From Phocaeicola_A sp963643925 (GTDB lineage Bacteria > Bacteroidota > Bacteroidia > Bacteroidales > Bacteroidaceae), in contig CAVINS010000127.1 in assembly GCA_963643925.1 (NCBI GenBank), forward strand, positions 1 through 5,237: a DNA stretch of 5,237 bases, in the 5' to 3' direction. A program made the translations under genes and the position numbers. Under the pieces are notes generated by a model. It made no database searches and was not told where the DNA came from. It saw nothing but the letters and a program-made list of their open reading frames with translations. Positions 1-5,237 of the stretch are shown piece by piece (positions within the stretch are counted from its first letter, which is position 1; the number at the start of each line of letters is the position of its first letter).

Positions 1-197
1 TTGGATATACGCCCCACGAGTACGTGCGCATCAAGCGTATGAAGCGTGCTGCCGAGTTGTTGTTGCAAACCGACGATAACATTTCCGAGATATGCTATAA
101 AGTGGGTCTTAACGACCCCTACTATTTCTCGCGTATCTTCAAGGGCATCTACGGCAAATCACCCTCACAATTCCGCAAGGACGGCATCGCAGGGTGA
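1..197 (+). CDS. C-terminal AraC-type DNA-binding domain of a transcriptional regulator, probably a hybrid two-component sensor (5' partial)
   Basis: The gene enters from the left edge. The reading frame begins with the complete codon at base 3 and gives 64 residues before a TGA stop at 195-197. The visible part is the second half of an AraC-family domain: a helix with RIKRMKRAAELL, then the second helix-turn-helix around ISEICYKVGLNDPYYFSRIF, and the closing YGKSPSQFRK. NDPYYFSRIFK and the GKSPSQ(F/Y)R ending are the family signature. This wording is typical of the output domain of Bacteroidetes hybrid two-component systems, large inner-membrane proteins that sense oligosaccharides and switch on PULs. 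A plain AraC regulator cannot be excluded because everything upstream is missing. The gene converges on the PL11 lyase gene, with 24 bases between the stop codons. The AraC-type domain is secure; the hybrid-sensor assignment rests on context and motif style. Confidence 0.9.
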   Translation, partial: GYTPHEYVRIKRMKRAAELLLQTDDNISEICYKVGLNDPYYFSRIFKGIYGKSPSQFRKDGIAG

Positions 198-221
198 TTT
201 AAGCAGACGTAGTATGGGCTA
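198..221. other. Tail-to-tail intergenic junction between regulator and PL11 lyase
   Basis: Only 24 bases separate the regulator's TGA (195-197) from the lyase's TAA (222-224, minus strand). There is no GC-rich hairpin followed by a T run on either strand, so no intrinsic terminator can be called. The only inverted repeat is a weak six-pair stem (209-214 with 220-225, one G-T pair) that runs into the lyase stop codon. Transcripts from the two sides may overlap here. Confidence 0.7.
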
Positions 222-2312
222 TTACTTGGCTATGAACTTACGGCCGTTGGTAATGTATAGGCATCCCGGAATAGTGGTGGTGACGCGCTGGCCGTAGATG
301 TTGTAAATAACCTCGGTGTCCAGGGCCGCCGGGTTGCGATTGTCGCTTGCGGACACTTGCTCGATGGCAGTTGTCTTGTCGGCCTTGTATGTCGGTTGCA
401 TGGAGAAGTAGTCCATCGGGCTGTACGAGAGATGTGGCGGCTGGTTGTAGGCAACGTTCTGCCAGGCGATGGCCATATCGTATACATGGTCGTCGCGCAG
501 CCAAGGCAGGGCGTAGTCGCTTGGTACGTTCGTGGTGTGTAGCACAAGGTAATACACGCTATCCACCAAGGCATAGTTGACGTACTCCTCACGCCAGTCG
601 CCAAGAAGATCTGCTACGAGGTTGGGGCCGTTCTTGCCGATAGCCCGGTCGGCCTTCAGACCATGGGTCCTTGGCACATAGATACGTGTCGTGTTCTTCC
701 CTTCCGGATTCCACTTGTCGATGTATGTACGGTCGAGCATCTCGTCGCACAGGTCGCCGTCCCAATAGATGCGGAAGTTGAGATTGTTGCCGTGGCCAGA
801 GGCACTGACAGCTTTCCAGTCTTCGCAGACAATGCCGCCGTAAGCGTTGTAGATAGGCAGATTGGTGTAGTCTATCAGTTCTGCACCACGTACGGTGGGG
901 TCCATGTCGAGTGCAATACAGCGTCCTGTATCGTAACCGGACTGTGGAGAACCATATAGCACTTTTCCGTCTTTGGCAGAAACGATGACGGCATCGTAGG
1001 GCACTGTGGGGCTCTCGGTACAGAAATATACCTCCATTCCTTCGTTGTCGGGATCGAACTCGCCCAGATGCAGGGCATCGCCATGTCCGAGACCCGTGCG
1101 CCAAAGCGTGGAGCCATCGTGGTCGATACAGGCCGAGCCGACGACAATTTCGTCGTAGCCGTCGTTGTCGACATCGCCGACAGCCACCGAGTGCGCACCC
1201 TGTCCGTAGGTGCCTTCGTCCTTGCCTTTCGTCGACTCGTGCTTCCACACTATGGACAGGTCCTTGCCATCCCAGGTGTAAGCCGTTGAATAGGAGTAGG
1301 TGTAGTAGCCGCGCATCATCACAGCACAGGGCTTGGCAGAGCCGTCGACGGGAAGCACGGCCACGGCGGCCTTGAAGCGGGTGCCGCGGTTGTAGCCGGT
1401 CTTGCCCGCACCATCGCCCCAGTTGTCTGCGGCATGCTTGGCATAGCACGGATAGTAGTCGACAGTCTTCAGTTCCGCGCCCGTAGTGCCGTCAAAGCAG
1501 GTAAGCCATTCCTCACCGGAGAAAATCTTGCCTTTGGCGTTGTAGTAGTTCTTGTTTTTGTTCAGGCCATTCATGATATAGTTTCCCTCTCCGTCGATGG
1601 TGCCGGGCGCTGTCTTGACGATGAGTTCGCCCTTGCCGTCGCCGTCGTAGTCGTAACACAGAAACTGGGTATAGTGCGAACCGGAACGGATATTCTGACC
1701 GAGGTCGATGCGCCAAAGCCGTGTACCGTCGAGTTTATAACAGTCGAGGAAGGTGTTGGAGGTAATGAGGTTGCCCGTGTTGTCCATGGCATTGTCGGGT
1801 TTCCACTTAAGGATTATCTCCTGTTCGCCGTCGCCGTCCATGTCGTAGGCAGAACAGTCGTCGGGAGCCCATACGGCATCTTTGGTGGTGTAGGCATCCT
1901 CTACTGCACCCTTCAGTCCGCGACCGTCATCGGGCATGTCGAGTTTGATGTTGATGTAGTGTGCCGCCCGCATGGGAACGTCGGCATCGCGTTCTGTTTC
2001 CACACCATTCTGTTTCACCACGAGGGTGAAAAGGTGGGTACCTTCAGCAACATTGATGCCCTTGGTGGTGACATTCGTGACGGAGGTGTAGGTGCCATAG
2101 AGCGTGCCATTATGGTAGAGCTCGTAGCTGGTGTTGGCATCGTCGTAGGAGCGGCGGCGCCAGGAAACGAAGGCATTGTTGCTTTGGCCGGCCTTGTTGT
2201 AGGTGGTGGGTCGGGACAAGGCACGGCAGGCGAAGAGGGCACGATGGGTGCCACTGACATTCTCCGCCCAGGCGCCGAGCGTCAAGACAGAGAGCAGGAA
2301 GGAAATGATGAA
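222..2312 (-). CDS. Secreted rhamnogalacturonan lyase, polysaccharide lyase family 11 (start codon lost in assembly gap)
   Basis: This enzyme cleaves the alpha-1,4 bond between rhamnose and galacturonate in rhamnogalacturonan I by beta-elimination. 696 residues are visible; the first few lie in the N gap at 2313-2342. Numbering from the first visible residue, 1-16 (FIISFLLSVLTLGAWA) is the hydrophobic core and cleavage region of a signal peptide, so the start Met should be only a few codons upstream. Residues about 26-125 fit the small N-terminal beta-sheet domain of PL11. The rest is the beta-propeller, with three calcium-type motifs: DMDGDGEQE (157-165), DYDGDGKGE (221-229) and DVDNDGYDE (380-388). 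Other family marks are IDLGQNIRSGSHYTQF (202-217), GLGHGDALH (407-415), LLGDWREE (569-576) and AYNQPPHLSY (621-630). These match my memory of Bacillus YesW/YesX. The last 29 residues form a separate tail that may be a sorting signal. Endo versus exo action cannot be told from the sequence. The gene appears to be the third of an operon. Confidence 0.93.
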   Translation of the reverse strand, partial: FIISFLLSVLTLGAWAENVSGTHRALFACRALSRPTTYNKAGQSNNAFVSWRRRSYDDANTSYELYHNGTLYGTYTSVTNVTTKGINVAEGTHLFTLVVKQNGVETERDADVPMRAAHYINIKLDMPDDGRGLKGAVEDAYTTKDAVWAPDDCSAYDMDGDGEQEIILKWKPDNAMDNTGNLITSNTFLDCYKLDGTRLWRIDLGQNIRSGSHYTQFLCYDYDGDGKGELIVKTAPGTIDGEGNYIMNGLNKNKNYYNAKGKIFSGEEWLTCFDGTTGAELKTVDYYPCYAKHAADNWGDGAGKTGYNRGTRFKAAVAVLPVDGSAKPCAVMMRGYYTYSYSTAYTWDGKDLSIVWKHESTKGKDEGTYGQGAHSVAVGDVDNDGYDEIVVGSACIDHDGSTLWRTGLGHGDALHLGEFDPDNEGMEVYFCTESPTVPYDAVIVSAKDGKVLYGSPQSGYDTGRCIALDMDPTVRGAELIDYTNLPIYNAYGGIVCEDWKAVSASGHGNNLNFRIYWDGDLCDEMLDRTYIDKWNPEGKNTTRIYVPRTHGLKADRAIGKNGPNLVADLLGDWREEYVNYALVDSVYYLVLHTTNVPSDYALPWLRDDHVYDMAIAWQNVAYNQPPHLSYSPMDYFSMQPTYKADKTTAIEQVSASDNRNPAALDTEVIYNIYGQRVTTTIPGCLYITNGRKFIAK
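1149..1175 (-). other. Calcium-binding-type loop DVDNDGYDE in the PL11 propeller
   Basis: The loop has the DxDxDGxxE pattern of the calcium sites in PL11 propellers and FG-GAP-like blades. It is followed by the strand IVVGS, as expected for a blade. It is the third of three such loops in this protein, the others being encoded at 1626-1652 and 1818-1844. Metal binding is inferred from the family and is not shown by the DNA. Confidence 0.75.
1626..1652 (-). other. Calcium-binding-type loop DYDGDGKGE in the PL11 propeller
   Basis: This is the second DxDGDGxxE loop of the lyase, preceded by HYTQFLCY and followed by the strand LIVKTAPGTIDG. This stretch is among the best conserved in PL11 and supports the family call on its own. 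Metal binding is inferred from the family. Confidence 0.78.
1818..1844 (-). other. Calcium-binding-type loop DMDGDGEQE in the PL11 propeller
   Basis: This is the first DxDGDGxxE loop of the lyase, followed by the strand IILKWKPDNAMDN, a typical opening of the PL11 catalytic propeller. The DNA in this stretch is a GTC/GCC-rich run that encodes the alternating Asp and Gly residues, so its low-complexity look is due to coding and not to a DNA repeat. Confidence 0.78.
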
Positions 2313-2342
2313 NNNNNNNNNNNNNNNNNNNNNNNNNNNNNN
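2313..2342. other. Assembly gap of 30 Ns at the GH2/PL11 gene boundary
   Basis: Thirty Ns hide the end of the GH2 gene and the start of the PL11 gene. On the right the GH2 frame is still open (…DPAISGFF). On the left the sequence begins inside a signal peptide (FIISFLLSVL…). The stop of one gene, a short spacer and the start of the next must therefore lie here. Thirty bases happens to be ten codons, so the two frames read through as one. The recorded length may be only a scaffolding estimate. Confidence 0.97.
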
Positions 2343-4974
2343 GAAGAAACCACTGATAGCCGGGTCGGCGGCGGTGCTGCCGTAGTCGGGGAATTCGTCG
2401 TTGGCGCGACGGCCTTTTTCGGGACGTGCTGCGATGCCCTTGAGGATTCGTAAGGTAGCGCCTTCGGCCTCTACGTAGCCATCGTTGTCGATATGGTAGC
2501 CGCAGGTCTCTATCCAGCGGGTGCGCTTGCTGCCGATACTGCTGCCGGGCGTGGCTTCGGCGGCATCCTTCACGTTCCATACGCCATCTATAGCTGCACG
2601 GTATTTATTGCTGTAGCAGTTCATCGGGCCCAGACCGCGCCAGCGCAGCCCATCGATAGCCTTGGGCATATCGAGGGTGACACCGACCACAGGAACGCGA
2701 GGCACAGAAAGTGTCGGTTTGATGGTATAATTGACACGTATACCCTCGGGAATTTCTGTCAGCGTATAGGAGAACCGCACCGTGTTGGAATCGTTATACA
2801 CATACAAATAGCTATTGTTGCCAAGGTCTTGTACGGTGTACTTCGTCCAGTCCTTGGGGGCACGCCGCACGAGCTTGCTGCCGATGACACTCGCCTCGCT
2901 GTTGTCGAGTTTACGCCATACGCAGGGCTTCATGGTGGAGAGCAGGACTCGGGCGGCAGAGAGGCTGGAGGCACTGGTTTTCCGGGAGGACAGGGCTTGC
3001 CCGGCATCAAAGGTTACGGAGCGCTGGCCAAGCGTGTCGCCGGTGGCGGCGATAAAGGTGAGGTGGGCATAGGCCGTGTTCTTTACCGGCAGAGAGATGC
3101 TTGCCGTGGTGTGTGGCGCTGCCTGCGGAGCCTGCATGCTGCCTTTTTTCTGGATTTTACCTCGGGCATCGTAAGTCTGCCACGAGATAGTGGCGCTGCT
3201 CATGTCGGTAAAGTCGTAGCCGTTGTAGAGAACTATTTGGGATGTGGCTTTCCGGCCGGAGTTATCGGCAGTTCCAGAAAGATCCAGCGTATCGCTGACA
3301 GGGAAAACANNNNNNNNNNNNNNNNNNNNNNNNNNNNNNNNNNNNNNNNNNNNNNNNNNNNNNNNNNNNNNNNNNNNNNNNNNNNNNNNNNNNNNNNNNN
3401 NNNNNNNNNNNNNNNNNNNNNNNNNNNNNNNNNNNNNNNNNNNNNNNNNNNNNNNNNNNNNNNNNNNNNNNNGTCAGAGAGTCGCACTCACGCGGGTGCC
3501 AATAATGCACCGACAGCATATCAATGTCGTCTAGAGGCAAGTGGTTTTCGTAGCGCCAGGGAATAAGGCGGGGACGTGTAGGGTCGAAGGCCTTGCAAGC
3601 ACGTGCCGCAGCCTGATGGAGCGGTGTGAAGGCATCTTCGTTGCCCACGGTCCAACAGATGATGCTGGGGCGGTTGAGGTCTCGTGTGACGGTCTCGTAG
3701 GTACGCATGAGCACCATATTGCACTGTGCGGGTTCATACATAAGCTGGGAGGCACCGCCCAAGGATATTTCCTCGGTGCAGTAGAACCCCATAGAGTCGC
3801 AGAGTTCTATAAACTCCTGCGCATGCGGGTAATGGCAAAGGCGCAGGTAGTTGATATTGGTACGCTTCATCTGCTGAAGGTCCTTAATCCACATTTCCTT
3901 GGTTTGCGCACGTCCAACGGTAGGGTATTCGTTATGATAGTTGACACCACGCAGCGTCACCTTCTGACCATTGATGCACAGCATCGGTGTGCCGTCTTTC
4001 GAGGTCTTTATCTCACGCAGGCCGATACGGTCGCTCCATTGCATAAGCGGGGCCGGCTCCCATTCCTGCCGGTCGTCCTCCAGGCCGGCTTTCGGAAGGA
4101 AAAGAGTAATATCGAGGCGATAGAGATTCGGCGTTTCAGCATTCCACAGCTGCGGGTCTGTCACCCTCAGCGTCAGGTCGGTCTGCCGGCCGGTCGCCAC
4201 ATGGGACGGGACGGTCTCGGCTGTTTCTGCCACGACATTTCCCTTGGGGTCTGTCAAGGTAGCACGCAGCTGATAAGGAGCGCCGGGCGTGGGATAGTTG
4301 CCCGGCCGGAGCTGTTTCTGCATGTCGCAGACAAAGACGCGGGCTGTCAGCACTGCCTTGCGGTAGTTGTCGCTGAAGGTCTGTAGGGTCTGCACGTGGT
4401 CTATCCACAAGCACTTGGGCATCAGTTCTATGGTTACGGGACGATAGATGCCACCCAGGGTCCAGTCGTCGTAGGTATCGAACTTATAGGAACGGTATAC
4501 CTGTCTGACGCGTACGGCAAGACGGTTGTCGGCACCTCTCTTGACAAAGTCGGAGATATCGAAGGTGAAGGATGTATAACCGCTGTCGTGACGGCCGACA
4601 TACTTTCCATTGACCCACACTTCGGCCGATGCCCATACACCGCCAAAATGGAGCAGCGCCCGCTTGAGTTCCGTCTGTGGCAGCTTGAAGATGCGCACGT
4701 ACAGACCCTCGGAAGCTTTGTCGTCGGGAAAGCCCCGGTAGACAGGTTCCTCATAGCCTTGCAGTGCCCAGTTGGAAGGTACGGGCTGCTGGTCGAAGGC
4801 CGAAACATCGTAGTCGTTGGCATAGAACTGCTGCGACACATACCGGTCGGCAGTCTGGGCATCGGGACAGTACTTGAAACGCCAGGTACCATCGAGGGAA
4901 ATGGTCTGCTGTGCCATGGCCGCGAGCGTTATGGCGTAAAGAACCAAGGAAAGGACAAAAGGTTTAGCATGCAT
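2343..4974 (-). CDS. Secreted glycoside hydrolase family 2 enzyme, beta-galactosidase-like (internal gap; 3' end lost in second gap)
   Basis: This is a retaining exo-glycosidase with the five-domain plan of LacZ-type enzymes. The first 500 residues precede the 163-N gap and 322 follow it. Residues 1-21 are a signal peptide (cut likely at AMA|QQ, no lipobox Cys). Residues about 25-187 are the sugar-binding jelly roll (LDGTWRF, DSGYTSFTFDIS 130-141, WTLGGIYRPV 171-180), and 188-316 the Ig-like domain. The TIM barrel starts near 318, with GVNYHNEYP (343-351), HYPH (381-384) and WTVGNE, whose Glu446 (codon 3637-3639) is the predicted acid/base. After the gap come domain 4 (IVLYNGYDFTDMS) and the small LacZ-like domain (CVWRKLDN at 2901-2924, LRWRGLGPMNCY at 2613-2648). 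The nucleophile Glu should lie in the gap. The start is secure: an in-frame TAA, the esterase stop, sits four codons upstream of ATG. The substrate is probably beta-galactose on rhamnogalacturonan I side chains, by context only; GH2 also contains glucuronidases, mannosidases and others. Confidence 0.9.
2613..2648 (-). other. LacZ small-domain motif LRWRGLGPMNCY in the GH2 enzyme
   Basis: The segment matches the W-G-x-GP-x-x-x-Y motif near the C-terminus of LacZ-type enzymes (NWLGLGPQENYPDR in E. coli LacZ, from memory). It shows that the sequence between the two gaps is the C-terminal half of the GH2 enzyme and not an N-terminal extension of the lyase. Confidence 0.8.
3310..3472. other. Assembly gap of 163 Ns inside the GH2 TIM barrel
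   Basis: The gap follows residue 500 of the GH2 enzyme plus two bases of the next codon. On the far side one base completes a codon before VFPVSDTLDL. Both flanks belong to one gene only if the true gap length is a multiple of three. As 163 is not, the recorded length cannot be exact, or there is a real frameshift. The apparent stop at 3262 in the upstream frame is a product of this wrong length. The missing part should contain the GH2 nucleophile. Confidence 0.97.
3622..3654 (-). other. GH2 acid/base active-site segment WTVGNEDAFTP
   Basis: The W-x-x-GNE motif is the hallmark of GH2 barrels at the end of strand 4. Glu446 (3637-3639) is the predicted general acid/base and Asn445 the usual partner residue. 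It follows RPSIIC, the standard strand leading into this site. Its presence argues that the enzyme is active, as far as the visible half can show. Confidence 0.85.
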
Positions 4975-4983
4975 GGTTTTTTC
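4975..4983 (-). promoter_or_regulatory. Nine-base A-rich spacer between esterase stop and GH2 start
   Basis: Read on the minus strand, the esterase TAA (4986-4984) is followed by GAAAAAACC and then the GH2 ATG. There is no strong Shine-Dalgarno sequence; only a weak AGTAAG lies upstream, overlapping the stop. Bacteroidetes often start translation from A-rich leaders without a strong Shine-Dalgarno, so this is normal for the group. There is no room for a separate promoter or terminator, which supports cotranscription and perhaps translational coupling. Confidence 0.6.
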
Positions 4984-5237
4984 TTACTTTTTTAAAGGTT
5001 CGGGCGTTGTATCGGTTTTGAGGAGGGATGTATTGAGCCATCGGGTCAGTTCGGCAAGCATCTGGTCGTGGTACTGGAAGGTGCTGCGGAATCCCCAGCC
5101 GTGACGGCCTGTCGGATACAGGTGCAGCGTGCATTGACGCTCCGCTTTCAACATGGCAGTATAGAAAGCAATGCTGTTGAGTGGAGACACGGTGTGGTCG
5201 GTATTGGAATGGAAGATGATGGTGGGTGGCGTATTGC
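4984..5237 (-). CDS. Alpha/beta-hydrolase esterase, acetyl-esterase/dienelactone-hydrolase type (5' partial)
   Basis: The gene enters from the right edge; 83 residues and the TAA at 4984-4986 are visible. The sequence opens with NTPPTIIFHSNTDHTVSPLN, in which the Asp of NTDHTV is the likely catalytic acid. YPTGRHGWGFR then holds the likely catalytic His (visible residue 45), and YHDQMLAELTRWLN is the final helix. This C-terminus is typical of secreted Bacteroidetes esterases often annotated as alpha/beta hydrolase, acetylxylan esterase or lipase. The nucleophile Ser in GxSxG lies outside the window. A GTG at 5188-5190 could be called as a start, but the conserved Asp motif is upstream and in frame, so it is an internal Val. 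The role is probably removal of acetyl or other ester groups from pectin or attached glycans, by context; the exact ester cannot be told. It is the most upstream visible gene of the operon. Confidence 0.85.
   Translation of the reverse strand, partial: NTPPTIIFHSNTDHTVSPLNSIAFYTAMLKAERQCTLHLYPTGRHGWGFRSTFQYHDQMLAELTRWLNTSLLKTDTTPEPLKK

Noticed and set aside
209..225. Stem-loop at the convergent junction as a terminator
   Set aside because: The stem is only six pairs, AT-rich with a G-T pair (an A-C mismatch when read from the other strand), and has no following T run. It is no better than chance.
1149..1844. GTC/GCC-rich repeated DNA segments
   Set aside because: They are explained by the three DxDxDG calcium-type loops of the lyase, which reuse the same Asp and Gly codons. 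They are not DNA repeats.
1434..2453. Long plus-strand open frame of 339 codons opposite the PL11 and GH2 genes
   Set aside because: It crosses the 30-N gap, has a valine/glycine-rich composition with no recognisable domain, and is the complement of well-supported coding sequence. It is a shadow of the GC-rich codon use on the minus strand.
2493..3566. Plus-strand open frame of 357 codons spanning the 163-N gap
   Set aside because: Part of it is Ns and the remainder is antisense to conserved GH2 domains. No family motif is visible.
3262..4974. GH2 read as a 570-residue protein ending at 3262
   Set aside because: The last residues are read in the wrong frame after the 163-N gap. The frame shifted by one base continues as a clear GH2 domain 4, so the stop is an artefact of gap length.
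4975..4996. T-rich tract before the GH2 start as a terminator or promoter for the operon
   Set aside because: It lies on the end of the esterase coding sequence and the 9-base spacer, with no hairpin and no Bacteroidetes-type -7/-33 pair that I can see. It encodes the Lys-Lys end of the esterase.
4984..5190. A 68-residue small protein starting at GTG 5190
   Set aside because: The frame is open to the right edge and the upstream residues (TPPTIIFHSNTDHTV) contain the conserved Asp motif of the esterase. The GTG is an internal valine codon.

Overview
The window looks like part of a pectin-degrading polysaccharide utilisation locus (PUL) from a Bacteroidales bacterium, most likely a member of Prevotellaceae. 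The pointers are an AraC-type regulator C-terminus of the kind found in Bacteroidetes hybrid two-component systems, secreted carbohydrate-active enzymes packed a few bases apart, and a short C-terminal tail (NIYGQRV...GRKFIAK) of a style common in Prevotella secreted proteins. The family is judged by eye, since no marker gene is present. The two internal runs of N show this is a draft scaffold.

Layout from left to right. Bases 1-197 (+) hold the last 64 codons of a regulator ending in an AraC-family DNA-binding domain. A 24-base tail-to-tail junction follows. Three genes then run on the minus strand, in transcription order from the right edge: an alpha/beta-hydrolase esterase (5' end cut by the window edge, stop at 4984), a secreted GH2 glycosidase of beta-galactosidase-like architecture (start at 4974, only 9 bases after the esterase stop), and a secreted family PL11 rhamnogalacturonan lyase (stop at 222). 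The tight spacing and shared strand suggest one operon.

Two N runs damage the GH2 gene. The 163-N gap (3310-3472) removes the part of the TIM barrel that should carry the catalytic nucleophile and shifts the frame by one base. The 30-N gap (2313-2342) hides the GH2 stop codon and the PL11 start codon, and happens to keep frame. Naive ORF calling therefore gives a false 993-residue GH2-PL11 fusion and a false 570-residue truncated GH2. Read properly, these are two ordinary separate enzymes.

Likely joint role (inference): the PL11 lyase cuts the rhamnose-galacturonate backbone of rhamnogalacturonan I, the GH2 enzyme trims side-chain sugars such as beta-galactose, the esterase removes ester groups, and the neighbouring regulator may sense the released oligosaccharides. 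I found no RNA gene, mobile element, CRISPR array or convincing novel system in this window.
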